The position numbers and the translations under genes were made by a program. DNA of 64,000 nt, taken from the NCBI RefSeq assembly GCF_003605385.1, contig NZ_QYTV02000008.1, positions 62,001 through 126,000 on the forward strand. Direction: 5' to 3'. The notes beneath the pieces are model-generated. The model saw only the letters and a list, made by a program, of their open reading frames with translations, ran no database searches and was not told where the DNA came from. Below, one piece after another: positions 44,301 to 53,227 of the stretch. Position 1 is the first letter of the stretch, and each line of letters starts with the position of its first letter. The stretch comes from Siminovitchia acidinfaciens. GTDB lineage: Bacteria; Bacillota; Bacilli; Bacillales; Bacillaceae_C.

Positions 44301-44434
44301 ATTTGAGAGGTATAGTTTGATAATAAACTGGTGCAAATCATTAAAGTGTTTTTTTACAACCAAAGGGCCTGCATGGAAAACTACATAAAGGAAGATAATC
44401 AGTTTTTCCATAAATTGGATAAGGAGCAGAACGG

Positions 44435-45463
44435 ATGAACCCGATAATAAGTATTATTGTGCCTATTTATAATGTAGAGCAATATCTAAACAAATGTATT
44501 GATTCAATTTTAGCACAAACATTTACTAAGTTTGAACTTATATTAGTAAATGATGGCTCACCTGACAACTGCGGCGAAATTTGCGATCAGTATAAGCTTA
44601 AAGATAATAGGGTTAAGGTAATACATAAAAAAAACGGTGGAGTCGCAGATGCTCGAAATGCCGGAATAGATGTTGCCAAAGGAAATTATATAGGATTTGT
44701 TGATAGTGATGATTGGATTGAGCCTAATATGTATGAGATTTTGTATGATTTAATTGTAGAACATAAAACAGGAATTAGCGCATGTAGTATTCAAAGCCCT
44801 ACTAATGATAAAAAAGTAAACTCAGACGAAATTAATATTCTCGATTCGGGAACAGCTATTAACTTAATTTATGAAGGAAAACCACCTGGATTTGGACCAT
44901 GCAATAAATTATATTTAAAAAATCTCTTTCAGGAAATTAGATTTCCTATTAATAGAGACTATGATGATGCAGCCATAATGTATCAGTTATTTGATAAGGC
45001 TGAGAAGATTGTTATGGTTGATTTCCCTTTATATAACTATACATATAGAGATTCAAGTATTACAAAAAGCCCTTTTTCGGAAAATAGATTTGATTTAGTG
45101 GTTAATTATTATGAAACGTACAGTTTTATGGAGAAATATTACCCCGATATGCGTGACAAAATAGTTGATGAATATTATTCTTCTCTGAGAACAATGGTGG
45201 TCGATATAGTAAACGAGAAAAGTATATTGAAAAATTATAAATATATAAGGAGAATTAGTAAGTTAATTAAAAAGGATAATAATCGTATATTAAAATGTAA
45301 TTTAATATCTATCAGAAAAAAGCTTCTATCCCAAATTCTTATTTGGTGTCCAATTCTAGCTATTCTATTGTATAAGATATGTGATATTATTTTCAGGTTT
45401 GAAGCAATGAAGAAGAATGGGACTATAGCGGGGGTAGGAATCATCGCTACAATCCTTATTTAA
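44435..45463 (+). CDS. Glycosyltransferase family 2
   Basis: 342 residues: IISIIVPIYNVEQYLNKCIDSILAQTFTKFELILVNDGSPDNC, KKNGGVADARNAGID and the DxD site FVDSDDWIEPNMYE near residue 90; the later DYDDAAIMYQLF segment is the catalytic-side motif. A C-terminal hydrophobic segment (ILIWCPILAILLYKICDIIF) suggests membrane association. AAGGAGCAG precedes ATG 44435. A decayed region begins directly after its stop. Confidence 0.85.
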   Translation: MNPIISIIVPIYNVEQYLNKCIDSILAQTFTKFELILVNDGSPDNCGEICDQYKLKDNRVKVIHKKNGGVADARNAGIDVAKGNYIGFVDSDDWIEPNMYEILYDLIVEHKTGISACSIQSPTNDKKVNSDEINILDSGTAINLIYEGKPPGFGPCNKLYLKNLFQEIRFPINRDYDDAAIMYQLFDKAEKIVMVDFPLYNYTYRDSSITKSPFSENRFDLVVNYYETYSFMEKYYPDMRDKIVDEYYSSLRTMVVDIVNEKSILKNYKYIRRISKLIKKDNNRILKCNLISIRKKLLSQILIWCPILAILLYKICDIIFRFEAMKKNGTIAGVGIIATILI

Positions 45464-45466
45464 AAC

Positions 45467-45772
45467 GGGCGGTCTTTTAATAATGGCGGTAAATATATAC
45501 TTGATGAATGTACTATAAATGTAGAAGGAAAATTACTGTTATTCTAAAGTTCGTATGGGGACCCGAAAGGCATTGTTAGGGCCTTGGATTTGGAAGTTTT
45601 TAGGGGAATAGAATTGTAAGCTTCTCAACTGTACGGTAATGGAAAAAATAATACTAAGATATCACAAATAATAAGGATTAGGCCATATGAGGATCCTGAA
45701 CGCACAAATTTATTAGGTGCAACTATCAAGTCAAATCCTAACCAGCTTTCTATATAAGTAGTAGTGGTCTTG
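45467..45772 (+). pseudogene. Relic of a beta-helix protein gene (paralogue of the gene at 57372)
   Basis: Short frames match the C-terminal part of the intact protein at 57372 in order: SFNNGGKYILDECTINVEGKLLLF (intact: INNAGKYVLDECLIKGKENLLIV), SSYGDPKGIVRALDLEV (intact: STYGNPDVTIKNSVLEV) and IIRIRPYEDPERTNLLGATIKSN (intact: LIKIGPYGNPIHTNVFGVTIKGN). Stops and frameshifts separate them. Only the last third of the ancestral gene is left. Confidence 0.8.
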
Positions 45773-45779
45773 GACCTCA

Positions 45780-46172
45780 ATCGGATAAAATTGAGTATAT
45801 CCTGTAGAAAACGGAAGACCATGATTATGTTTCGTGTTGGGAGCTGAAGCAGGCATTAATGACTAATCGAAAAGCACCGACTAAATATGTAAATCAATAT
45901 CCCTTGTATATGAAGGGATATCAAAATGTACAAATGGTTGAAGAGTTTTTGCAGGATATCCAAACGAATCAACCCAGAATAATTGTTGATGCATCCTCAA
46001 ATGACAAGTGGACCCCGCCCATTAATTTGGCCAAAAGAAAGGTTTGGGAAGAATCGCCAGATGCCTCTATTTATATACTTTGGAGGAAAAGAACAGTGTA
46101 TATGATTGTATAGAATCTAATTATTTATACAGTACTACAGTTGATAACTGGGATATATACGTTAAAAGATGA
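45780..46172 (+). pseudogene. Relic of a large membrane glycosyltransferase/polymerase-type gene (C-terminal end)
   Basis: Fragments in different frames read DHDYVSCWELKQALM, then NRKAPTKYVNQYPLYMKGYQN and PRIIVDASSNDKWTPPINL (to about 46090), then DCIESNYLYSTTVDNWDIYVKR in another frame to a stop at 46172. The phrases NRKAPTxYVxQYPL, IVDAS and a closing Y-x-x-IESNY-x12-IY are, to my recollection, the C-terminal end of multi-spanning GT39-like or O-unit membrane proteins. All membrane helices are missing, and internal stops and a frameshift are present. Confidence 0.65.
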
Positions 46173-46230
46173 TTAATGTGGCTTCGGTTGTTCGTTTTAA
46201 AGAATTATGTCAAGTAAAAGGGGAATAAAT

Positions 46231-47043
46231 ATGATCGTTGATATTCATAACCATATTTTGCCTAATCTTGATGATGGGCCAAGAAACTGGGAAGAAACGG
46301 TTCTGCTGGCAAAACAAGCGGTAGAAGCGGGGATCACTCATGTGATTGCTACTCCACACCATAAACATCGTCACAAAGATCATTTTTATGAAAATAATCG
46401 ATTCAATATTATTAAATTGGTAGACAAAACAAATATAGTATTAAAAAAACATAACATTCACTTGAAAGTGTACCCGGGATTGGAGTTTCATCTCCATAAA
46501 GACATTGAGTATGACATCGAAAATAAACTAGATGATTTTCTAACATTAAATAATACTGGAAAGTATATTTTAATGGAACCTCCATGTAGTTATTATCCTA
46601 GTAATACTGAGAAAGTCTTATATAAACTAAAAATGAAAGGGTTTATTCCGATCCTTGCTCACCCGGAGCGGAATAGAGAACTGAGAAAAAGCCCAGAAAA
46701 AATTTATGATCTAGTTCAAAAAGGAATCTTGGTCCAAGTTACTGCAGGAAGTATCACGGGAGTTCATGGAAGGCGATTAAAGAATTTTTCACAACACTTG
46801 TTAAATCATCATCTTGTTCATGTTGTAGCTTCGGATGCACATCATTATATTCGGAGAAAATTTGAGTTAATGAATGCCTACGAATATATCGAGGTTAAAC
46901 ATTCATCAGATTTGTGTGAATATCTACAGGAAAATGCAATTCATATATTAGATGGAACTAATTTTAAGATCAAAAGTCCAAAAATAATAGATAAAAAGAG
47001 GCAATACTTCTTTTTTTACAATCATCCGTTAAATAAAGTCTAA
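46231..47043 (+). CDS. PHP-type tyrosine-protein phosphatase (YwqE/CpsB family)
   Basis: About 270 residues. Metal-binding motifs of the PHP fold are all present: DIHNHILPNLDDGP at the start, ATPHHKHRHKDHFY near residue 50, GLEFH near 85, LAHPERN near 145 and SDAHH near 205. The family dephosphorylates BY-kinases such as EpsB and controls polymer length. It carries a C-terminal extension with a hydrophobic/aromatic end (KKRQYFFFYNHPL). ATG 46231 follows AAAGGGGAA; an earlier in-frame start at 46207 lacks a ribosome site. Confidence 0.9.
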   Translation: MIVDIHNHILPNLDDGPRNWEETVLLAKQAVEAGITHVIATPHHKHRHKDHFYENNRFNIIKLVDKTNIVLKKHNIHLKVYPGLEFHLHKDIEYDIENKLDDFLTLNNTGKYILMEPPCSYYPSNTEKVLYKLKMKGFIPILAHPERNRELRKSPEKIYDLVQKGILVQVTAGSITGVHGRRLKNFSQHLLNHHLVHVVASDAHHYIRRKFELMNAYEYIEVKHSSDLCEYLQENAIHILDGTNFKIKSPKIIDKKRQYFFFYNHPLNKV

Positions 47044-47103
47044 AAAATTCAAAAAATAAATCTGTCGATTTCATAATGATTATTAATGAGGATGTGTAAT
47101 GTA

Positions 47104-47706
47104 ATGAAAAGAATGGTTGATTTAATTGGTGCATCCCTTTTAGTACTTGTATTTTCTCCCATTCTATTTTTTACTGCAGTTGCAGTCCGGATTAGTATGG
47201 AAACCCCTATTATATTTAAACAGATACGGCCGGGAATTTATGGAAAGCCTTTTTATATATATAAATTTAGAACAATGACTGACCAAAGGGATGAAAATGG
47301 GACGTTACTTCCCGGAAGATTGAGATTAACGAAGACAGGAAAATTTCTAAGAAAATATAGCTTGGATGAATTACCACAACTTTTCAATGTGATTAAGGGG
47401 GATCTAAGTTTAGTAGGGCCGCGACCATTGTTAATGGAGTATCTTCATTTATACACGCCGGAACAGGCGCGGAGACATAATGTTAAACCTGGAATTACGG
47501 GCTGGGCCCAGGTGAATGGTCGTAATACTATAAGCTGGGATGAAAAGTTTAACTATGATATTTGGTATGTTGATCATCAATCCTTTTGGCTGGATATAAA
47601 GATATTAGTATTAACCTTAGTAAAGGTGATAAAAAAAGAAGGAGTTAGTTCTCAAGGGCATCACAGTATGGAACGCTATAAAGGAATGATGCGGAACATC
47701 GAATGA
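47104..47706 (+). CDS. epsL: Priming sugar-phosphate transferase (EpsL, bacterial sugar transferase family)
   Basis: About 200 residues. One N-terminal hydrophobic hairpin (LIGASLLVLVFSPILFFTAVAV) is followed by the polyprenyl-phosphate hexose-1-phosphate transferase core: KPFYIYKFRTM, SLDELPQLFNVIKGDLSLVGPRPL, RHNVKPGITGWAQVNGRN, FNYDIWYVDH. It starts the repeat unit on undecaprenyl phosphate, in Eps probably with the diaminotrideoxy sugar. ATG 47104 follows GAGGATGTG. Confidence 0.92.
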   Translation: MKRMVDLIGASLLVLVFSPILFFTAVAVRISMETPIIFKQIRPGIYGKPFYIYKFRTMTDQRDENGTLLPGRLRLTKTGKFLRKYSLDELPQLFNVIKGDLSLVGPRPLLMEYLHLYTPEQARRHNVKPGITGWAQVNGRNTISWDEKFNYDIWYVDHQSFWLDIKILVLTLVKVIKKEGVSSQGHHSMERYKGMMRNIE

Positions 47707-47789
47707 ATCAATTAGGAACACGCTTTTAAAATCAAACTGCAATGTTGGCAAATCATTATTAATTCATAAATAAACTAGGAGTCCCTAAT

Positions 47790-48875
47790 ATGAAAAAAAT
47801 TCTAATTTCTGATGTTGGTGTAGCTCCAGCAGAAAATGTCATTAAATCATGGAAACAACTGCATGAAAATGAAGAAATTATTGGGGTTTCAAGGAATCCA
47901 TTTAACCTTTTTACTTCAAAAGCCCAAACTAAACATCATATCCCCTATGAATATGCATTTGGAAAAGATTATAAAAGGTCATTGCTGCGGTTAATAGAAC
48001 ATGAAAAACCTGAACTTGCGGTATTTATGAGTGATCGGGAAATTCTTGAGGCGTCGAGGTTTAGGGATGAAATTACAGCAAGTGGAACTAAAGTTTTTAT
48101 GCCAGAGCATGATGTGCTGGAAGTATGTACAGATAAATATCTATCCTTTAAAACGTGGGAAGCTCAAGGGATTAAAGTTCCAAAGACTGTCATTGTTAAC
48201 GATCGAAATGATTTAAAGCGTGCATTTAATCAACTGGGTGATAGTGAAGGGAAAATTTGGTTAAGGGCTACAATTGGGGCTGGAGGTAAGGGGGCATTAC
48301 CTACTAACGATTTTGAGTTCGCTCAAAATTGGATAGATATATATAACGGATGGGGAAGCTTTACCGCATCTGAATTACTTCAGTCAACAAAAACCGTTAC
48401 ATGGTTATCGATTTGGTTCGAAGGAAATCTTGTTGTAGCCCAAACGAGACGGAGAAAATCGTGGGGATTTGCAAATCGAACGATATCAGGAGTGACTGGA
48501 ATTACAGGGATTGGCGAAACATACTCAGATGAAATAGTTAATAAGGTTGCTATGGATACTATATTTGCCATCGATCAAAAACCCCACGGTGTATACGGTG
48601 TCGACATGACTTATGACCAAAATGATTTCCCGAACCCAACTGAAATTAATATGCGCTTTTTCACTACCTGCTACTTCTTTACCGAGGCGGGACTTAATAT
48701 GCCAAAGATATATAAGGATATTATTTTGTATGGAAAATTCCCTACGCTTGAAAAGAAAGTGAATCCACTTCCAGATGGATTGCTTTGGATTAGAGATATG
48801 GATAGAGAGCCAATTTTAACTACCGAAGATGAGGTAAACAAAATGATTAATAAACAAAAAAATTACAATTATTAA
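47790..48875 (+). CDS. ATP-grasp family ligase (carbamoyl-phosphate synthase-like)
   Basis: 361 residues. A pre-ATP-grasp domain (ILISDVGVAPAENVIKSWKQL) precedes the ATP-grasp core: FMPEHDVLEVCTDKYLSFKTWEAQGIKVPKT, RATIGAGGKGALPTNDFE (flexible loop) and GVYGVDMTYDQNDFPNPTEINMRF (metal-binding end). Members in polysaccharide loci are thought to attach amino acids or acyl groups to sugars, but the substrate is not predictable. A ribosome site (CTAGGAG) lies upstream. It follows epsL by about 80 bases. Confidence 0.78.
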   Translation: MKKILISDVGVAPAENVIKSWKQLHENEEIIGVSRNPFNLFTSKAQTKHHIPYEYAFGKDYKRSLLRLIEHEKPELAVFMSDREILEASRFRDEITASGTKVFMPEHDVLEVCTDKYLSFKTWEAQGIKVPKTVIVNDRNDLKRAFNQLGDSEGKIWLRATIGAGGKGALPTNDFEFAQNWIDIYNGWGSFTASELLQSTKTVTWLSIWFEGNLVVAQTRRRKSWGFANRTISGVTGITGIGETYSDEIVNKVAMDTIFAIDQKPHGVYGVDMTYDQNDFPNPTEINMRFFTTCYFFTEAGLNMPKIYKDIILYGKFPTLEKKVNPLPDGLLWIRDMDREPILTTEDEVNKMINKQKNYNY

Positions 48876-48939
48876 TCTTTCTAACGTTAATCAGACTCCC
48901 GCTTAATAGATTAATATATAGAAGTGAGATGAGTAGGTT

Positions 48940-49992
48940 ATGAGTAAAGTAAGTGTTGTTGTACCAATTTATAATGCTGGCAAAAGGCTGCATAGATGCA
49001 TAAAATCTATTCTTAAACAAACATTTAGAGATTTTGAATTAATTCTAGTTAACGATGGTTCAACTGATGATAGTTTATCGAATTGTAAAAGGTATTCAAA
49101 TCTAGATAAGAGAATCCGAGTAATGGACAAGGAAAATGAAGGAAGCATAATGACTAGAAAACGAGGTGTGGAAGCTTCAAGATCTCCTTATATCATGTTT
49201 GTGGATGCTGACGACTGGATTGATTGTAGAATGATTGAAATACTTTACAATGAATCGATTGTGAATAGTGTAGATATTACAGTATGCAACATGTATAAAG
49301 TTTTTGGGGATATTTTAACAGTTAAGAAAAAAAATGCTAATGAATATTTTAATGGAAACAAATTATATAATGAACATGAAATCAAAAAAAATTTAATTAC
49401 TGCCTACTTCCATGGACATTCGTTTCCATCATCCCTATGTGCAAAGTTATATAAAAAAGAATATCTAATAAATTGCGGGCAATACTTAGATCGGATCAAC
49501 TTTTTAGGTGATGATCTGTTTTTAAATTTAGAGATATTCTTAAAAGCAAAGAGCGTTAAAGTCATAGACAAACCACTTTACTATTATAGATTAGGTGGTT
49601 TTACAAATAAATACATGCCTCATTTGTTTGAGGATATGGTTAATGGTTTTCAAATACAAAAGGAAGTAATTGAGGAACATTATCAAAAAACAAAGGACAA
49701 CCATTATAATGGAATATGCATCATGTTACTAAACACGTTTAAAACATGTTTGTATAATTTATTTGAAAGTGACCTTGGTAAATCAGAAATAAAAGATCTT
49801 ATAAGAATATATGTAGCTAATAGTAGTGTGAAGGAAAGCCTACATAATAAAGGCTCAACCGAATATTTTACAAAAGAATATTTAAACGCAATCAAAAATA
49901 AAGATATTGATTATCTTTACCAAATAGGAAGACATATGTATTTTAGAAAAAAACCAAAAAAGACACTAAATAATATCATGTCTAAATTATAA
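48940..49992 (+). CDS. Glycosyltransferase family 2
   Basis: 350 residues: VSVVVPIYNAGKRLHRCIKSILKQTFRDFELILVNDGSTDDSL, then KENEGSIMTRKRGVEASRSPYIMFVDADDWIDCRMIE (DxD type site DADD). A later NFLGDDLFLNLEI segment is the catalytic-side motif. It resembles the genes at 37819 and 44435 but with a longer C-terminus. The start is ATG 48940 behind GAGATGAGTAGG. The following gene is the first PIG-L deacetylase. Confidence 0.85.
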   Translation: MSKVSVVVPIYNAGKRLHRCIKSILKQTFRDFELILVNDGSTDDSLSNCKRYSNLDKRIRVMDKENEGSIMTRKRGVEASRSPYIMFVDADDWIDCRMIEILYNESIVNSVDITVCNMYKVFGDILTVKKKNANEYFNGNKLYNEHEIKKNLITAYFHGHSFPSSLCAKLYKKEYLINCGQYLDRINFLGDDLFLNLEIFLKAKSVKVIDKPLYYYRLGGFTNKYMPHLFEDMVNGFQIQKEVIEEHYQKTKDNHYNGICIMLLNTFKTCLYNLFESDLGKSEIKDLIRIYVANSSVKESLHNKGSTEYFTKEYLNAIKNKDIDYLYQIGRHMYFRKKPKKTLNNIMSKL

Positions 49993-50099
49993 ATAGGATA
50001 ACATTGTTGTATATTTAGTGGATATTATTTTTCTTATTGTTTTCACTATAAAGAATGATTCGTGCTAAGTGCTAAACTTTATTTGGTAGGTGAATCAAT

Positions 50100-50969
50100 A
50101 TTTTTAATAAGCAAACTCTTAGATTAAAACAATGTATCGGAAAATTTGAATCATTAATTAAGAAGATAGAATACATAAGAGGATTATATAGATATCCGTA
50201 TAAAATGGTGGGGCGTAAAATAACATTTGATAATAAGAAAAATAATCCTGATGTTCTGGTTATAGCAGCTCATCCTGATGATGACGTAATTGGTTTAGGA
50301 ACTATTTTATATCGACATAGTAAGAATAATGATAACATAAAAGTCGTTTTTGTAACGAATGGCTCTCGGGGAAATGGTGCAAGCTGGAGAGTGAAAGTCA
50401 ATGAATCAAAAAGAAGATCAGAGGTAAGGTTTAGGGAGGCAGTCCAAGCTTTATCGCTTATAAATATTCCTAAAGAAAATATATTTTGTCTGGGCTATCC
50501 AGATGGAGGTACCCAACGGTATTTGAAAAATATGTCAGAGGATATTCAAACGCTCATCCTAAAATTTAATCCAGGTCGTATATATGTACATTGTATTGAA
50601 GGCGGTCATTTGGATCATGATATGACAAGTTATGTTGTAAAGTTTATATGTAGTAAAATAGGTTATTCAAATGTGTTTGAATGGACAGAATATCATCCAA
50701 AACAGCCGCTAGGGTCACAACATGTAAAGTTCTTGCCTAGCTACTCTTCAAAGCAAAAAGAAATTAAAGTTGATATTTCAGAAGAGGAGCGAAACTTAAA
50801 AAGAAAAATGTTAGCATTTCATCATTCTCAAGATGTTGAAAAGATCTATTTACAAGGCGAAGCTATTCGTCAAGCTAATACTTTTGAATTAGAAAAGGAA
50901 TTATACGAACATTGCCAACTACCTAAAAGAAAATTACGACCAATAGTAAAAGACCTTATAAATCTTTGA
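50100..50969 (+). CDS. PIG-L/LmbE-family N-deacetylase, probably starting at a non-ATG codon
   Basis: The PIG-L core has VLVIAAHPDDDVIGLGT (metal motif HPDDD), GYPDGGTQRY and VHCIEGGHLDHDMTS (H-x-D-H motif). Such enzymes remove acetyl from N-acetylglucosamine-type sugars. ATG 50205 is the first standard start, but the frame continues upstream with KKIEYIRGLYRYPYKMVGRK, matching KKVEYIRGIYKYPGKMLGRK of the paralogue at 52281. The only start compatible with TAGGTGA (50087-50093) is ATT 50100. Either a rare start codon is used or a start was lost. The product from 50100 would have 289 residues. Confidence 0.75.
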   Translation: MFNKQTLRLKQCIGKFESLIKKIEYIRGLYRYPYKMVGRKITFDNKKNNPDVLVIAAHPDDDVIGLGTILYRHSKNNDNIKVVFVTNGSRGNGASWRVKVNESKRRSEVRFREAVQALSLINIPKENIFCLGYPDGGTQRYLKNMSEDIQTLILKFNPGRIYVHCIEGGHLDHDMTSYVVKFICSKIGYSNVFEWTEYHPKQPLGSQHVKFLPSYSSKQKEIKVDISEEERNLKRKMLAFHHSQDVEKIYLQGEAIRQANTFELEKELYEHCQLPKRKLRPIVKDLINL

Positions 50970-51037
50970 TGAATAAAAATTTTGTTAGTAATACCTATCT
51001 TTAAAAAGATTGGTAAGATGGAAGTGTTTTAATAATT

Positions 51038-51053
51038 GTTCTTTATAATGAAT
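51038..51053 (+). promoter_or_regulatory. SinR-type operator in front of the GT4 gene at 51090
   Basis: GTTCTTTATAATGAAT has a perfect GTTCTTT and a one-mismatch second half. It contains TATAAT, so the box and a -10 hexamer overlap. No good -35 is present. An ATTCTTT half-site follows at 51066-51072. Confidence 0.5.
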
Positions 51054-51089
51054 TAATCAATTCGAATTCTTTTAGGATAGGATGATTAA

Positions 51090-52256
51090 ATGAAAAAAAT
51101 TGTTATTGTGACTAGGAGAATGGTCATGGGTGGTATAGGAAGGGCATTGATTTCTATGCTAAATTCTATACCTGAAGATAAGTATAATGTAACTGTTTTA
51201 GTAATGGGCACAGGTGGTGAGCTTGAGGATGAGATACCTCAACACGTAAAGGTCGAGTGTTTATACGGCTATGAAAAAACTACAATAGAAAAGATTTGGA
51301 AATGTACAAAGAGGGGTAGATTTATTCGTGCTTTTAAAATTGGTTGGTACACACTCCTTGCTAAAATGACTAAAAATGTTTTTAAACAAGAATGGTATCA
51401 CTCTAAAATGATATCAATAATTAAAACTGAATATGATTTAGCAATTGCCTATGACCCTCCGGCGTCTTTTCCTGTAGTATTTGTGATAAGAAATATAAAA
51501 GCCAAAACAAAAATCGCCTGGATCCACGCTGATGTCTCCAATTATGTAAATGAGCTAAAACCTTATAAAGAATTTTATGAAAAGTACGACAAAGTATTTT
51601 GCGTTTCAAAATATGGAATGAGAAAGTTCAATCAACTATACCCTAATCTAAAAGAAAAAACATCTGTATTTTATAATATTCTTGACACGAGACAAATGGC
51701 TATAATGGCAGAAAAAGATGAAGGTTTTAATGATCAATTCGATGGCATTCGTATTTTAACTGTAGGGAGATTAAGCATAGAGAAAGGGCAAGACATTATA
51801 CCTAGTATTCTTATGAAATTGAGGACAGAAGGGAAAAATATAAGGTGGTATTGCATTGGAGACGGTAATAGTCGTTCAGAGCTAGAAAAATTGATTAAAA
51901 AACACGGTGCAGAAGAACACTTTATTTTATTAGGAACAAAACAAAATCCGTATAACTATATTAGACAATGTGATATATACGTCCAACCCTCTAGACATGA
52001 AGGATATTGTATCTCACTTGCCGAAGCTAAGGTATTTAATAAGCCTATCGTGACAACAGATTTTGCTGGTGCCAGGGAGCAGATAGAAAACGGAAAGAAT
52101 GGTTTGATTGTAAAATTTGATGAATATGCAATTTATGCAGCCGTCAAAACTCTAATTAATAACCAAAGTTTATGTGTAAAGTTTAAAAACAATTTGAAAA
52201 GAACTAATGTAAATACTACGTATGAAATAAAGAAATTATATGACAGTGTAGGTTAA
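51090..52256 (+). CDS. Glycosyltransferase family 4, locus-specific subfamily (copy 4)
   Basis: 388 residues: KKIVIVTRRMVMGGIGRALISMLN, YDLAIAYDPPASFPVVFVIRNIKAKTKIAWIHADVS, LTVGRLSIEKGQDIIPSILMKL, CIGDGNSRSELEKLI, NPYNYIRQCDIYVQPSRHEGYCISLAEA. It is the closest relative of the product at 40076. It sits between two PIG-L deacetylases, so the three genes may act on one sugar. GGATAGGATG precedes ATG. A SinR-type box lies about 40 bases upstream. Confidence 0.85.
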   Translation: MKKIVIVTRRMVMGGIGRALISMLNSIPEDKYNVTVLVMGTGGELEDEIPQHVKVECLYGYEKTTIEKIWKCTKRGRFIRAFKIGWYTLLAKMTKNVFKQEWYHSKMISIIKTEYDLAIAYDPPASFPVVFVIRNIKAKTKIAWIHADVSNYVNELKPYKEFYEKYDKVFCVSKYGMRKFNQLYPNLKEKTSVFYNILDTRQMAIMAEKDEGFNDQFDGIRILTVGRLSIEKGQDIIPSILMKLRTEGKNIRWYCIGDGNSRSELEKLIKKHGAEEHFILLGTKQNPYNYIRQCDIYVQPSRHEGYCISLAEAKVFNKPIVTTDFAGAREQIENGKNGLIVKFDEYAIYAAVKTLINNQSLCVKFKNNLKRTNVNTTYEIKKLYDSVG

Positions 52257-52280
52257 TGTCTTTTAATAAAAATAAAGCGA

Positions 52281-53198
52281 GTGAGTATCTTGAGAATTGT
52301 AAAAAAACCTATCATTAACTTTATTCAATACATTCATGAACATGAAAAAATAATAAAAAAGGTAGAGTATATAAGAGGAATATATAAATATCCAGGTAAA
52401 ATGTTGGGCCGTAAATTTCCAAATAACAACATAAATAATAATATTGATGTTCTCGTTTTTGCGGCTCACCCTGATGATGATGTATTAGGTTTAGGAACCA
52501 CTTTATCTCGACATAGTCAGAAGGGCGATACCATAAAAATTATTTTTGTTACGAACGGATCTAAAGGAGTAGGCGAAAGTTGGAACATTAGAGAAAGTGA
52601 ATCAATAAGAAGATCAGAGGTAAGGTATCGAGAAGCAGTTCAAGCTTTAGCAGTTATCAATATTCCTAGTGAAAATATATTTTGTCTGGGATATCCAGAT
52701 GGCGGAACTCAACGATATCTGAAAAACATGTCAGTGGATATTCTAATGTTAATACAAAAATATAATCCTGGGCGAATATACGTACATTGTATTGAGGGTG
52801 GTCATGGGGATCATGATATGACAAGCTTTGTAGTAAAGTCTATATGTGAAAAAATAGGCTATTCAAATGTGTTTGAATGGACAGAATATAATCCAAAACA
52901 ACCTCTAGGATCCCATGATGTAAATTTTTTGCCCTCTCAATCACCAAAGCAAAAAGAGATTAAAATTGATATCTCTAAAGAGGAGCAAAGTCTAAAACGA
53001 CAAATGTTAGCATTTCATCAATCTCAAGATGTTGAACAGTTCTTTTTACAAGGTGAAGCTATTCGTCAAGCTAATACTTCTAAATTAGAAAAAGAATTAT
53101 ACGATCATTGTCAACTACCAAAGAGCAGGTTACTACCAATATTAAAAGAGTTTAATAAGTTTTTGAGTAAACTTGTAGCTAAACATTCCTTTTATTAA
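52281..53198 (+). CDS. PIG-L/LmbE-family N-deacetylase (second copy)
   Basis: 305 residues. Same motifs as the first copy: FAAHPDDDVLGLGT, GYPDGGTQRY, VHCIEGGHGDHDMTS, and a shared C-terminal LKRQMLAFHQSQDVEQFFLQGEAIRQANT. The N-terminal extension (HEHEKIIKKVEYIRGIYKYPGKMLGRK) lacks a signal peptide. The two copies are similar along their whole length and arose by duplication. The start is GTG 52281 or TTG 52290; the ribosome site (AAAGCGAG) is moderate. Confidence 0.82.
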   Translation: MSILRIVKKPIINFIQYIHEHEKIIKKVEYIRGIYKYPGKMLGRKFPNNNINNNIDVLVFAAHPDDDVLGLGTTLSRHSQKGDTIKIIFVTNGSKGVGESWNIRESESIRRSEVRYREAVQALAVINIPSENIFCLGYPDGGTQRYLKNMSVDILMLIQKYNPGRIYVHCIEGGHGDHDMTSFVVKSICEKIGYSNVFEWTEYNPKQPLGSHDVNFLPSQSPKQKEIKIDISKEEQSLKRQMLAFHQSQDVEQFFLQGEAIRQANTSKLEKELYDHCQLPKSRLLPILKEFNKFLSKLVAKHSFY

Positions 53199-53227
53199 GT
53201 CAATTTAGACAAAATGGGGTAGGAAAT

